From NCBI GenBank assembly GCA_910584615.1, contig CAJUAM010000008.1, forward strand, positions 30,070 through 94,069: a stretch of DNA of 64,000 nt, written 5' to 3'. This stretch comes from an uncultured Dorea sp. Lineage in GTDB: Bacteria > Bacillota > Clostridia > Lachnospirales > Lachnospiraceae. Made by a program: the position numbers and the translations under genes. This document shows, piece by piece, positions 16,990 through 26,444 of this stretch (positions within the stretch are counted from its first letter, which is position 1; the number at the start of each line of letters is the position of its first letter). The notes under the pieces are model-generated. The model was not told the DNA's origin. It saw nothing but the letters and a program-made list of their open reading frames with translations, and made no database searches.

Positions 16990-18336
16990 ATGATTAAAAA
17001 GATATTAATTGCCAACCGGGGAGAGATTGCGGTGCGTATTATCCGTGCCTGCCGTGAGATGGGGATTGAGACTGTTGCCGTGTATTCAGAAGCTGACAGG
17101 GAAGCTCTTCATACAAAACTTGCGGACGAGGCGGTCTGTATCGGACCTGCGCCTTCATCAGAAAGTTATCTGAGTATGGACCGGATCATCAGTGCCACGA
17201 TCGTGACCGGAGCGGATGCGATTCATCCGGGATTTGGGTTTCTTTCGGAAAACAGCAGATTTGCGGAGCTTTTAGAGCAGTGCAACATTACATTTATCGG
17301 ACCGGGATCTGACGTGATCGCCCGCCTTGGCAATAAGCAGGAGGCAAGAAATACTATGGTGGCGGCAGGAGTTCCGGTCATTCCGGGTACAACTGAGCCG
17401 ATCTATGATGTGCAGGCAGGAAAAGAGGCAGCAGACAAAATCGGTTATCCTGTCATTGTAAAAGCAGCTCTTGGCGGCGGCGGCAAGGGTATGCGTGTGG
17501 CGGAAACGCCGGAGGAGTTTGAAACAAGTTTCCTTACTGCACAGAAGGAGACACAGATGGCCTTTGGGGACAATACGATGTATATTGAGCATTTTGTTCA
17601 GCGTCCGAGGCATATCGAATTTCAGATCCTTGCGGATTCATATGGAAATGTGATCCATCTTGGAGAGCGTGACTGTTCCGTGCAGCGGAACCATCAGAAG
17701 ATGATCGAAGAATCCCCTTCTGCGGCGCTTGATGATGAGCTTAGGGAAAAAATGGGAAAAGCCGCGGTAAAAGCAGCAAAGGCAGCTGGATATGTCAATG
17801 CGGGAACGATTGAATTCCTCCTTGAGAAAAATAATAATTTTTATTTTATGGAGATGAATACAAGGATTCAGGTGGAGCATCCGGTAACAGAGTGGGTGAC
17901 AGGGATCGACCTTGTAAAAGAACAGATACGGATCGCATCCGGCAAAAGACTTTCTTACAGACAAGAAGATGTGCATCTGAACGGACATTCCATAGAGTGC
18001 AGGATCAATGCGGAGAATCCCCAAAAAGGCTTCAGGCCCTCGCCCGGAACGGTAAAAGATATGTATCTGCCGGGAGGCAAGGGCATAAGGATTGATTCCG
18101 CTATTTACAGCGGCTATACGATTCCGCCGTATTATGATTCCATGGTGGCGAAGCTGATCGTATGGGCAAAGAACCGGAAGGAAGCCATTGCGAAGATGAG
18201 GAGCGCCCTGGGGGAGATCATTATCGAAGGAGTCGAAACGAATGTGGATTACCAGTATGAGATTCTGAATCATCCGGTCTACCTTTCGGGGGATATTGAT
18301 ATAGAATTTATTGAAGACCTGAACCGTGAATCATAA
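16990..18336 (+). CDS. accC: Acetyl-CoA carboxylase biotin carboxylase
   Basis: 448 aa, the usual length. ATG 16990 (MIKKILIANRGEIAVRI) is chosen over GTG 16981 because AGGTGA lies just upstream of it. The ATP-grasp glycine loop is KAALGGGGKGMRVA, and MEMNTRIQVEHPVTE carries the metal/ATP-binding and catalytic region. It carboxylates biotin on AccB using ATP and bicarbonate. Confidence 0.96.
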   Translation: MIKKILIANRGEIAVRIIRACREMGIETVAVYSEADREALHTKLADEAVCIGPAPSSESYLSMDRIISATIVTGADAIHPGFGFLSENSRFAELLEQCNITFIGPGSDVIARLGNKQEARNTMVAAGVPVIPGTTEPIYDVQAGKEAADKIGYPVIVKAALGGGGKGMRVAETPEEFETSFLTAQKETQMAFGDNTMYIEHFVQRPRHIEFQILADSYGNVIHLGERDCSVQRNHQKMIEESPSAALDDELREKMGKAAVKAAKAAGYVNAGTIEFLLEKNNNFYFMEMNTRIQVEHPVTEWVTGIDLVKEQIRIASGKRLSYRQEDVHLNGHSIECRINAENPQKGFRPSPGTVKDMYLPGGKGIRIDSAIYSGYTIPPYYDSMVAKLIVWAKNRKEAIAKMRSALGEIIIEGVETNVDYQYEILNHPVYLSGDIDIEFIEDLNRES

Positions 18337-18355
18337 ACAGAAAAGGTGAAAATTT

Positions 18356-20098
18356 ATGAAACTTGATAATATGTTCAAGAAGACGAAATATTCTACACTC
18401 AAGCGAAATGACTATAAAACTGAGAGTGTACGGCCGGAGGTTCCCGAGGGACTTCTCAAAAAATGCAACAAATGCGGAGCCGCTATCATTGCGGAAGATG
18501 CAAAAAAGGACGGCTATATCTGCCCGAAATGCGGCGGATATTTTCGGATGCATGCGTACCGCAGGATAGAATTTGTGGCAGATGAAGGGACTTTTGAAGA
18601 ATGGGACAAAGGTCTTGAGACGAAAAATCCTTTGGATTATAAAGGATATATTGAAAAACTTTCTAATCTTAAAGAAAAGACCGGACTTGATGAAGCGGTG
18701 ATCACCGGAAGGGCAAAGATTGATGGTGCAGATACTGTGATCGGTGTGTGCGACGGAAGATTCCTTATGGCCAGCATGGGAGAAGTTGTAGGTGAGAAGA
18801 TTGCCAGAGCAGTAGAGCGGGCTACAAAAGAACAGCTTCCCGTGATCCTTTTTGCCTGTTCCGGCGGAGCCAGGATGCAGGAGGGGATCACATCCCTTAT
18901 GCAGATGGCAAAGACTTCGGCAGCCTTAAAGCGTCATAGTGACGCGGGGCTTCTTTATATCAGTGTCCTTACAGACCCTACAACAGGCGGGGTGACTGCG
19001 AGTTTTGCCATGCTCGGTGATATCATCCTTGCTGAGCCGAAAGCATTGATTGGGTTTGCAGGGCCGAGAGTCATAGAGCAGACGATCGGGCAGAAACTTC
19101 CGAAAGGATTTCAGCGGTCAGAGTTTTTAAAGGAGCATGGTTTTATTGACGGGATCGTAGAGAGAAAAGATCTTAAGGAAACTTTGGCAAAGATCTTAAA
19201 ACTCCATGCGGACAGCAGGTATAGTACAGAAACTATACAAGAGATATTAAACAAAGACGAGAATACAGATGAGAATAAGGCGAAGGCAGGTTCTGACTTT
19301 TGGAAAGCGGCAGATGGTCTTACGGCATGGGATCGTGTAATGCTTTCCCGTATGCAGGACCGTCCGGTTGGAAGTGATTATATTGAGTGTCTGTTCACGG
19401 ATTTTATAGAACTTCACGGAGACCGTCTGTTTAAAGATGACCGTGCGGTTATCGGCGGCGTGGCAAGATTTCATGGTATCCCGGTTACGGTGATCGTACA
19501 GGCAAAGGGAACAAATACGAAGGAGAATATTGAGCGAAACTTCGGTATGCCATCTCCGGAAGGATACCGCAAGGCGCTGCGGCTTATGAAGCAGGCAGAG
19601 AAATTCCGCCGCCCCATCATCTGTTTTGTGGATACTCCCGGAGCTTTCTGCGGCATAGAGGCAGAGGAGAGGGGACAGGGCGAAGCGATAGCCAGAAATA
19701 TCTATGAGATGTCCGACCTAAAGACACCGGTGCTCTCGGTGATCATAGGAGAAGGCGGCAGCGGCGGCGCTCTTGCCATGGCGACAGCCGATGAAGTGTG
19801 GATGTTAGAAAACTCTGTGTATTCCATACTCTCTCCGGAGGGCTTTGCGAGCATTCTATGGAAAGACAGCAGCAAAGCGAAGGAAGCAGCAGAAGTGATG
19901 CGGCTGACCGCAAAGGATCTTTATGAGATTGGTATCGTGGAGAAAGTATTTGATGAACCACAGGACTTTAAGGCTGAGAATCTAAAACAGGTGACAGATT
20001 CTATGGAAACAGAGATCATAAGGTTTTTAACAGAATATATGGCGAAAAATGATCAGGAATTGACCAGTCATCGTTATATGCGTTTCCGCAGGATGTAA
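18356..20098 (+). CDS. accDA: Fused acetyl-CoA carboxyltransferase beta-alpha
   Basis: 580 aa in one frame. Residues ~1-280 are AccD, with a zinc ribbon (KKCNKCG...CPKCGG) and the crotonase-like core ([22 protein letters not shown]). After a short charged linker (~290-310), the AccA core starts at [16 protein letters not shown] and continues with [17 protein letters not shown] and [19 protein letters not shown]. The long N-terminal helical region of free-standing AccA is mostly missing. Known bacterial enzymes are usually alpha2-beta2 from separate genes. A fusion fixes 1:1 stoichiometry. There is no frameshift sign at the junction. Confidence 0.93.
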   Translation: MKLDNMFKKTKYSTLKRNDYKTESVRPEVPEGLLKKCNKCGAAIIAEDAKKDGYICPKCGGYFRMHAYRRIEFVADEGTFEEWDKGLETKNPLDYKGYIEKLSNLKEKTGLDEAVITGRAKIDGADTVIGVCDGRFLMASMGEVVGEKIARAVERATKEQLPVILFACSGGARMQEGITSLMQMAKTSAALKRHSDAGLLYISVLTDPTTGGVTASFAMLGDIILAEPKALIGFAGPRVIEQTIGQKLPKGFQRSEFLKEHGFIDGIVERKDLKETLAKILKLHADSRYSTETIQEILNKDENTDENKAKAGSDFWKAADGLTAWDRVMLSRMQDRPVGSDYIECLFTDFIELHGDRLFKDDRAVIGGVARFHGIPVTVIVQAKGTNTKENIERNFGMPSPEGYRKALRLMKQAEKFRRPIICFVDTPGAFCGIEAEERGQGEAIARNIYEMSDLKTPVLSVIIGEGGSGGALAMATADEVWMLENSVYSILSPEGFASILWKDSSKAKEAAEVMRLTAKDLYEIGIVEKVFDEPQDFKAENLKQVTDSMETEIIRFLTEYMAKNDQELTSHRYMRFRRM

Positions 20099-20127
20099 AC
20101 AATTGTCAGTAGTAGGAGAAAAAAAGA

Positions 20128-21189
20128 ATGAAACCACTGAAAATGGGAAATATAGAAGCAAAAGTGCCGGTTATTCAGGGCGGTATGGGAATTGGAATTA
20201 GTCTGGGGGGCCTTGCCGGGGCAGTTGCTTTAGAGGGCGGCATAGGGATCATCTCTGCCGCCCAGATTGGTTTTAAGGAACCGGATTTTGATACGGATAC
20301 AAAAGCAGCGAATTTAAGGGCGATAAAAAAGGAATATGAAAAGGCAAGGAAGATTGCGCCAGAAGGAGTTATTGGATTCAATCTGATGGTAGCTATGCGT
20401 CACTATGAAGAGTATGTAAAAGCGGCAATAGAGGCAGGAGCCGATCTGATCGTATCGGGGGCAGGGCTTCCTACCAATCTTCCGGAAATTGCCGGTGATG
20501 CAGATGTAAAGCTTGCTCCTATTGTATCTACTGAAAAGTCCGCGAAAGTCATATTAAAGTACTGGGATAAAAAATATAAAAGGATACCGGATCTTCTTGT
20601 TATAGAAGGGCCGCAGGCAGGAGGCCATCTTGGTTTTGAAAGAGAAAAACTGGATGTGTTTGGCGACTTTGCGGTATATGCCGGGGAAGTTAAGAAGATT
20701 CTTTCTGTAGTCAGAGAGTATGAAGAGAAGTACGGGATGATGATTCCGACAGCTTTGGGCGGTGGAATCGACACGCCGCAGGCGGCGAGGAGGGCAATCT
20801 TACTTGGAGTGGATGCAGTTCAAGTGGCCACCAGGTTCGTGACAACTAAGGAATGTGATGCCGATATCCGATATAAAGAAAGCTATATCAAAGCATCGAA
20901 AGAAGATATCATAATCGTAAAAAGCCCGGTAGGGATGCCGGGACGGGCGATCAATAATGAGATGATCAAAAGAGTGGAAAGAAAAGAGCAGATCTTGCAC
21001 AGCCCATGTCACCGGTGTCTGCACCGGTGTGATCCGGCAAAGATCCCGTACTGTATTACAGATGCGTTGATCTATGCGGCTAAAGGTGAAACAGACAAAG
21101 GACTTCTTTTCTGCGGGGCCAATGCATATAAGGCAGAACGGATAGAGACAGTAAAAGAAGTGTTGGAAGATTTGAAAAAAATGTTGTAA
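20128..21189 (+). CDS. NPD/nitronate monooxygenase-like flavoprotein
   Basis: 353 aa TIM barrel related to FabK (VPVIQGGMGIGISLGGLAG; VIEGPQAGGHLGF; TALGGGIDTPQAARRA), i.e. an FMN-dependent 2-nitropropane dioxygenase-like enzyme. It has a C-terminal cysteine group absent from FabK: SPCHRCLHRCDPAKIPYC plus a later Cys (about residues 290-330), which could bind metal or an Fe-S cluster. It sits 29 bp after accDA and before the regulator gene, so it is probably part of the fab operon. Its substrate is unknown; a second enoyl reductase or a detoxifying oxidase are both possible. Confidence 0.8.
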   Translation: MKPLKMGNIEAKVPVIQGGMGIGISLGGLAGAVALEGGIGIISAAQIGFKEPDFDTDTKAANLRAIKKEYEKARKIAPEGVIGFNLMVAMRHYEEYVKAAIEAGADLIVSGAGLPTNLPEIAGDADVKLAPIVSTEKSAKVILKYWDKKYKRIPDLLVIEGPQAGGHLGFEREKLDVFGDFAVYAGEVKKILSVVREYEEKYGMMIPTALGGGIDTPQAARRAILLGVDAVQVATRFVTTKECDADIRYKESYIKASKEDIIIVKSPVGMPGRAINNEMIKRVERKEQILHSPCHRCLHRCDPAKIPYCITDALIYAAKGETDKGLLFCGANAYKAERIETVKEVLEDLKKML

Positions 21190-21269
21190 AATGTAAGAAA
21201 TGATATGCATTGGAAGAAAATAAGGATATAATGTCATTAGGGCAACGAATAATACGAAAGGACAGCAGT

Positions 21270-21719
21270 ATGGATAACGCATATAGGAAAATCAATTATA
21301 TTCTGGTAAATCTTATTAATGAAATCTGGGATCTGGAAGGAAAAGCGATTATTACAGAGGAATTTAAGGATATTACGAATAATGATATGCATGTCATAGA
21401 AGCGATCGGACTCGGCGAAGGACACAATATGTCTTTTATAGCAAAGCGTCTGGGTATAACTGTGGGGTCGCTGACAACTGCCATGAATAACCTTGTGAGA
21501 AAAAAATATGTGCAGCGTTATCGGAGTGAAGAGGACAGAAGAGTCGTCTATGTCAAACTGGTGGATAAGGGCGTGAAGGCATATAACCACCATGCTGATT
21601 ACCACCATAAGATGACGATGGCGATTCGGGAGAGATTAGGTGAAGAGGAGCTTCCGGTTCTTTTTAAAACATTAGATGCCCTGACGGATTTTTTCAAAGA
21701 ATACAGCGAACAGAACTAG
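21270..21719 (+). CDS. FabT-like MarR-family regulator
   Basis: 149 aa from ATG 21270 behind AAAGGA. The in-frame TTG at 21210 lacks an RBS. The winged-helix region is FIAKRLGITVGSLTTAMNNL with the wing RYRSEEDRRVVYV. In streptococci FabT, with long-chain acyl-ACP as corepressor, represses the fab locus. Two TTTGA-N3-TCAAA palindromes at the fab promoter (10701-10761) are its likely targets, so this gene probably closes a feedback loop on its own operon. Confidence 0.82.
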   Translation: MDNAYRKINYILVNLINEIWDLEGKAIITEEFKDITNNDMHVIEAIGLGEGHNMSFIAKRLGITVGSLTTAMNNLVRKKYVQRYRSEEDRRVVYVKLVDKGVKAYNHHADYHHKMTMAIRERLGEEELPVLFKTLDALTDFFKEYSEQN

Positions 21720-21732
21720 GAGGCGTAAAGTT

Positions 21733-22458
21733 ATGTATGAGCAGGAAGTAAAATGTTTGCAGGAGATGATAGATAACAGCAGCAGGATCGTATTTTTCGG
21801 GGGAGCAGGAGTGTCTACGGAAAGTAATATTCCGGATTTTCGAAGTGCGGATGGGCTGTATCAGCAGAAATATAAATATTCTCCGGAACAGATTGTAAGT
21901 CATACGTTTTTTATGAATAGGACAGAGAATTTTTACGAGTTCTATAAGGAAAAGATGATGTTTCTTGCAGCAAGACCAAATGCGGCGCATAAAAAACTCG
22001 CTGAACTTGAAGAGGCGGGTAAGCTTACTGCTGTCATAACACAGAACATTGACGGTCTTCATCAGGCGGCAGGGAGTAAGAATGTACTGGAGCTTCATGG
22101 AAGTATCCATCGAAATTACTGCTTAAGCTGCAGGAAGTTTTACGATGCCTCTTATGTAAAAGAAAGTGAAGGGATTCCCAAATGCTCCTGCGGCGGAATG
22201 ATCAAGCCAGATGTAGTCCTTTATGAGGAAGGATTAGACTCTGACGTGATCAGTAAGAGTATCCGCGCGATCAGTGAGGCAGATATGCTCATTATCGGCG
22301 GGACATCTCTCATCGTGTATCCGGCGGCAGGATTTATTGACTATTTCAGAGGTAAGCATCTTGTAGTGATCAACAAGAGTACAACCGCAAGAGAGGTGGG
22401 GGCAAAGCTTACCATAGCGGCGCCGATTGGCCAGATCATGGAGAAGATAACTGTATGA
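21733..22458 (+). CDS. NAD-dependent protein deacylase (sirtuin)
   Basis: 241 aa. Rossmann motif GGAGVSTESNIPDFRS near residue 22, catalytic His in VLELHGSIHRNYC (about 119) within the ITQNIDGLH context, and a zinc site CLSCRKF...CSCGG. This is the CobB/SrtN type, removing acyl groups from lysine with NAD. It lies 13 bp after the FabT-like gene and may be co-expressed, which would link acyl supply and deacylation; that link is inference. Confidence 0.92.
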   Translation: MYEQEVKCLQEMIDNSSRIVFFGGAGVSTESNIPDFRSADGLYQQKYKYSPEQIVSHTFFMNRTENFYEFYKEKMMFLAARPNAAHKKLAELEEAGKLTAVITQNIDGLHQAAGSKNVLELHGSIHRNYCLSCRKFYDASYVKESEGIPKCSCGGMIKPDVVLYEEGLDSDVISKSIRAISEADMLIIGGTSLIVYPAAGFIDYFRGKHLVVINKSTTAREVGAKLTIAAPIGQIMEKITV

Positions 22459-22514
22459 CCGGAAAGAAAAGTCAGTAACAGGGCATATGAGGACAGGGAT
22501 GAGGCCGGAGTATG

Positions 22515-23705
22515 TTATTTTTTGAAAATCTCAAGGCTCTGCGCTAATATCCCATTCATATATGCGATTGCTGTTCCATAATTTGTCATAGGAATACCGG
22601 CATCTTCTGCGCATTTCATACGATACTTTATCTCACGTTCATTGAGCGTACAGCCGCCGCAGTGGATGATAAGACGGTATTTATCAAGCTTGAGCGGAAA
22701 TTCTGTTCCGCTGGTAAATTCAAAATTCAAAGTTTTCCCCGTATGTTTTTTTAACCAGCCGGGTAATTTGACTGTGCCGATATCATCGCATTGGCGGTGA
22801 TGGGTACATCCTTCGCAGATGAGGATGGTGTCTTCGTTTTCCAGCTCATCAATATATTTTGCGCCGTTTACAAGTGTATTTAGATTTCCTTTGTATCTTG
22901 CGAACAGGATGGAAAAGGAAGTTAACGGAATGTCTTTCGGGACAATCTGCGAGACTGTTTTGAATACCTGACTGTCTGTGATGACAAGAGCAGGCGCAGT
23001 CTTAAGCTTTTTCAGCGTATCTTTAAGTTCTGTATCGCGGGTGATAACAGAGACCGCGCCTGCTTCAAGCAGGTCACGGATCGTCTGCTGCTGCGGAAGG
23101 ATCAGGCGTCCCTTTGGCGCGGCTTTGTCAACAGGTACTACAAGAATAACGAAGTCCAGAGGAGAAACCAGATCCCGCACGATATAATGATCAGGCTCAT
23201 CGGAAGGGACAAGGTGTGCGATCTGCTCCTTTAATTCATGGATCTGCGTCCGGTTAAGGGCGCTGACCCATAAAGTATCTTTATCCTTCGCATTGTGCTG
23301 ATGATCAGAAAGAAGATCGGCTTTGTTCATTACAATCAGATAAGGAATATTTTTTGATCTGATTCTTTTTAGTATCTGTTCATCCGCATCTGTCATGCCG
23401 ACAGTGCCGTCAATGATCAATAAAGCGATATCCGTTTTGTTCAATATCTGATAAGCTTTTTGGATGCGGAGTCTGCCCAGATCCCCCTCATCATCCAGTC
23501 CCGGTGTGTCGATCATCACAACAGGACCAAGTGGGAGCAGTTCCATGGCTTTTAAAACAGGATCCGTAGTTGTTCCCTTTTTATCAGATACAATGGAAAG
23601 ATCTTGCCCGGTCAGAGCGTTGATGATACTGGATTTTCCAGCATTACGCCTGCCAAAGATCCCGATATGGATACGTTCGGCGGACGGTGTGTTATTCATA
23701 CCCAT
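22515..23705 (-). CDS. hydF: [FeFe]-hydrogenase maturation GTPase HydF
   Basis: 396 aa. The GTPase half has P-loop GRRNAGKSSIINAL, DTPGLDDEGD and NKAD. A dimerisation domain follows, then the Fe-S domain with CEGCTHHRQC and the distal IIHCGGCTLNERE that supply cluster ligands. HydF is the scaffold on which HydE and HydG build the 2Fe subcluster before transfer to HydA. It is last in the hydE-hydG-hydF operon, 11 bp after hydG. No hydrogenase structural gene is in the window. Confidence 0.96.
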   Translation of the reverse strand: MGMNNTPSAERIHIGIFGRRNAGKSSIINALTGQDLSIVSDKKGTTTDPVLKAMELLPLGPVVMIDTPGLDDEGDLGRLRIQKAYQILNKTDIALLIIDGTVGMTDADEQILKRIRSKNIPYLIVMNKADLLSDHQHNAKDKDTLWVSALNRTQIHELKEQIAHLVPSDEPDHYIVRDLVSPLDFVILVVPVDKAAPKGRLILPQQQTIRDLLEAGAVSVITRDTELKDTLKKLKTAPALVITDSQVFKTVSQIVPKDIPLTSFSILFARYKGNLNTLVNGAKYIDELENEDTILICEGCTHHRQCDDIGTVKLPGWLKKHTGKTLNFEFTSGTEFPLKLDKYRLIIHCGGCTLNEREIKYRMKCAEDAGIPMTNYGTAIAYMNGILAQSLEIFKK

Positions 23706-23716
23706 AAAAATCCTCC

Positions 23717-25138
23717 TTAAAAGCGAAAGTCTCTTCTATTATTTTCGCGGATGAGTTTTAAATTTTCCATCACAACCTGCCGTGCTTTTTCATTCGGTAC
23801 ATTCAATACTTCCTTGTCGATCAGCTTATCACCAAGTGCTTTTGTTTCCGGTGAGGCGTAATCCATCAGATATTCTTCAAGGGTCATCAGGGCATTCGGA
23901 TGACAGCAATTTTGGATCTGCCCTTTTTTGCACAGCGACATAAAGCGGTCCCCGGTTCTTCCTTCACGATAGCACGCGGTACAAAAGCTTGGGATATAGT
24001 CCATCTCCATCAGCCAGTGTACGACTTCATCAAGGGTGCGCCCGTCAATGACATCAAACTGTTCTGACTTTGCGTCTTCTGGTTCCGGTTCGCAGTAGCC
24101 TCCGACGCTTGTTTTGGATCCGCCGCTGATCTGGGAGATACCAAGATGTAATACCCGCTCGCGTGTCTTCTGGCTTTCTCTTGTGGAAATGATCATACCG
24201 GTGTAAGGAACGGCAATGCGGATACAGGCAACGATTTTCGCGAATGTGTCGTCGTCAATTCCGTTTGTAAACGTACTTGCGTCGATACCGTCTGCGTTGC
24301 GGAGCCTTGGAACGCTGATCGTGTGCGGTCCTACGCCGAATGCGGCCTCAAGATGCTCTGCGTGCATAAGAAGTCCCGCAAATTCATAGCGGTATTTATC
24401 GAGCCCGAAAAGAACACCGATCCCTACATCATCAATACCGCCCTCCATAGCACGGTCCATAGCTTCTGTATGGTAATCATAATCGTGCTTCGGACCGGTT
24501 GGGTGGAGTTTTAGGTAACTTTCCTTGTGATAGGTTTCCTGAAACAGGATGTAAGTTCCGATTTCTGCTTCCTTGAGGAGGCGGTAATTATTAACAGTGG
24601 TTGCGGCAATGTTGATGTTGACACGTCGGATAGCACCGTTTTTATGTTTGATATCGTAGACTGTTTTTATGCTGTCCAGATAATATTCCATCGTGTTGTG
24701 TACCGGGTCTTCACCGGCTTCCAGAGCCAGACGCTTGTGACCCATATCCTGAAGCGCGATGACTTCCCGGCGGATGTCTTCCTGAGAAAGCTGCTTGCGG
24801 GGGATATGTCTGTTGGCTGCGTGGTACGGGCAGTAGGTACAGCCGTTGATACAGTAGTTAGAAAGATAAAGCGGAGCGAAAAGTACGATACGGTTGCCAT
24901 AAAAATCTTTCTTGATCTGTTCTGCAAGACGAAAGATCTTATTGTTTGATCCAGGATCATCACAGGCTAATAAAACCGAAGCCTCTCTGTGACTTAAGCC
25001 TTTTCGGTTTTCTGCTTTTTTAATGATGGATTCTACAAGCGCCAGATTGTTTTTGTTCTCGTCAGCGTAAGCCAGGGTTTTGAGAATCTCTTCGTGATTG
25101 ATAAAATCATCAGCGTGTTTTGAATTTACGTCGTACAT
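23717..25138 (-). CDS. hydG: [FeFe]-hydrogenase maturation radical SAM tyrosine lyase HydG
   Basis: 473 aa. Radical SAM CX3CX2C (CINGCTYCPYH, about residue 96) and the C-terminal second-cluster motif FCTACYREGRTGDR...CKKGQIQNCC. HydG cleaves tyrosine to give the CO and CN ligands carried on an Fe(CO)2(CN) synthon. Start ATG 25138 has AAGGAGG 7 nt upstream. It is the middle gene of the three. Confidence 0.96.
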   Translation of the reverse strand: MYDVNSKHADDFINHEEILKTLAYADENKNNLALVESIIKKAENRKGLSHREASVLLACDDPGSNNKIFRLAEQIKKDFYGNRIVLFAPLYLSNYCINGCTYCPYHAANRHIPRKQLSQEDIRREVIALQDMGHKRLALEAGEDPVHNTMEYYLDSIKTVYDIKHKNGAIRRVNINIAATTVNNYRLLKEAEIGTYILFQETYHKESYLKLHPTGPKHDYDYHTEAMDRAMEGGIDDVGIGVLFGLDKYRYEFAGLLMHAEHLEAAFGVGPHTISVPRLRNADGIDASTFTNGIDDDTFAKIVACIRIAVPYTGMIISTRESQKTRERVLHLGISQISGGSKTSVGGYCEPEPEDAKSEQFDVIDGRTLDEVVHWLMEMDYIPSFCTACYREGRTGDRFMSLCKKGQIQNCCHPNALMTLEEYLMDYASPETKALGDKLIDKEVLNVPNEKARQVVMENLKLIRENNRRDFRF

Positions 25139-25185
25139 GTAGTACCTCCTTATAGTTATATTGTTGTGATGGTTTTTGTTGTTTT

Positions 25186-26235
25186 CTATATATTCAGCGA
25201 GTCGCCCCTTGCGGTCACGATATGGTATCCGATAGACTCCATTCTCTTTTCAAGGCAGTTTCTGCATTGTGCTGACTCATCTCCGGTACAGATCTTGTTG
25301 TCATAGAGAAGATAATCTTTTCTCACTTCTGTGGGTGAGAGATTTGGCATCACTACATTGGCGCCTGAGAGTATGCCCAGCTCTCTGCCTTTAGGATGGA
25401 TAGTTCCAAGGGCAGTAGTAGAAGGAAGGAGAACCTTCGGCAGCATAAGACGGATGCAGCTAAGAAGGAAAAGAGTCAGTTCCAGTGTGCCGCAGGCTTC
25501 ATCTTTAAATGGAGTGTCATGGTGGGGGATAAATGGTCCGATTCCCACCATCTGAGGATTAAGTTCCTTTAAGAAAAGCATATCTTCTGATAGAAGTTCC
25601 GGTGTCTGGAAAGGAGATCCAACCATAAATCCGGTCCCTACCTGATATCCGATTTCCTTTAGGTCCCAGAGGCTTTGTCTGCGTTTTTTAGCGCTCAGCG
25701 CAGCAGGGTGCAGCATAGCATAGTGATTGTCATTATAAGTTTCGTGGCGCAGAAGATACCGGTTGGCTCCTGCGTCAAAAAAAGCCTGATAGCTTGTCTT
25801 TTCCCATTCTCCGATAGAAAGTGTGATCGCGCAGTCCGGAAAGCTGCCGCGGATTTTCCGGATGAGGTTTACCAGCCTGTCTTCTGTGTAGGAGATATCT
25901 TCACCGCTTTGGAGGACAAAAGTGCGCAAGCCGAGTTCATAGCCTTCCTGACAGCAGGAAAGTATCGTGTCTTCGTCAAGACGGTATCGGCGGGTATTCC
26001 GGTTGCTTCTGCGGATGCCGCAGTAGAGGCAGTCGTTTTTGCAGTAATTGGAAAATTCGATCAGTCCCCGTACATAGATGTCCTTTCCATAGTGAAGTTC
26101 CCGTATTTCTCTTGCCTGCGCAAACAGGTAATCAGAAAGTTCTTTTGTCCGGCCCCCAATAAGAGTCGTCCATTCCTTAGAGGAAAGTGTGTGTTCCTGC
26201 TTTAGTTTGTCGATCAGTGTGATGTATCTGTCCAT
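25186..26235 (-). CDS. hydE: [FeFe]-hydrogenase maturation radical SAM protein HydE
   Basis: 349 aa from ATG 26235 (MDRYITLIDKLKQ), preceded by AGGAGAACT. The longer frame to 26271 runs into the terminator hairpin and is rejected. Radical SAM motif CKNDCLYCGIR (about residue 55) and a C-terminal CTGDESAQCRNC for the accessory cluster. HydE acts on the HydG product on the way to the 2Fe subcluster. It is the first gene of the operon, directly behind a terminator-bearing leader (see 26236-26404). Confidence 0.95.
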   Translation of the reverse strand: MDRYITLIDKLKQEHTLSSKEWTTLIGGRTKELSDYLFAQAREIRELHYGKDIYVRGLIEFSNYCKNDCLYCGIRRSNRNTRRYRLDEDTILSCCQEGYELGLRTFVLQSGEDISYTEDRLVNLIRKIRGSFPDCAITLSIGEWEKTSYQAFFDAGANRYLLRHETYNDNHYAMLHPAALSAKKRRQSLWDLKEIGYQVGTGFMVGSPFQTPELLSEDMLFLKELNPQMVGIGPFIPHHDTPFKDEACGTLELTLFLLSCIRLMLPKVLLPSTTALGTIHPKGRELGILSGANVVMPNLSPTEVRKDYLLYDNKICTGDESAQCRNCLEKRMESIGYHIVTARGDSLNI

Positions 26236-26375
26236 AGTTCTCCTAAATAAAAATCCTGACGCAAAGGGCATCAGGTTCTAAACCGGAGACGAGGAATGTC
26301 CCGGCAAATGTATACTTTCGAATCTGTCTGCCTTTTCACTCAGGAATATTCCTTTGTGATCAGTACGTTGAACAG
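26236..26375 (-). ncRNA. Structured 5' leader of hydE (candidate riboswitch/attenuator)
   Basis: Minus-strand RNA between the promoter and the hydE SD. I can draw CCGGGAC/GUCuCCGG with loop AUUCCUC, whose AUUCCU can pair with an upstream AGGAAU (possible pseudoknot), a GGUU/AACC hairpin, a GGCA/UGCC pairing, and finally a terminator. I do not recognise a known riboswitch class. Folding was done by eye. Confidence 0.5.
26245..26275 (-). terminator. Intrinsic terminator inside the hydE leader
   Basis: On the minus strand, CCTGATGC pairs with GCGTCAGG (8 bp, one G-U), followed by ATTTTTATTT. The hydE Shine-Dalgarno sequence begins right at the end of the T-tract, so all transcripts for hydEGF must read through. 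Confidence 0.8.
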
Positions 26376-26404
26376 ATTATAGCATAATAAGAAAAAAGAT
26401 ACAA
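26376..26404 (-). promoter_or_regulatory. Promoter for hydEGF
   Basis: Minus strand TTGTAT (26404-26399), 17-bp spacer, TATAAT (26381-26376), with a TG one base before the -10 (extended -10). The predicted start is about 135 nt upstream of the hydE ATG. Confidence 0.75.
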
Positions 26405-26444
26405 GAAAGATATTGACTAGAATATAACTGGAGGTAAGGGGGTT

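Noticed and set aside
26236..26375. hydE leader as a TPP or c-di-GMP riboswitch
   Set aside because: A GAACCTGAT stretch and a TTCGAAAG loop look superficially similar, but the other conserved core sequences of those classes are absent.
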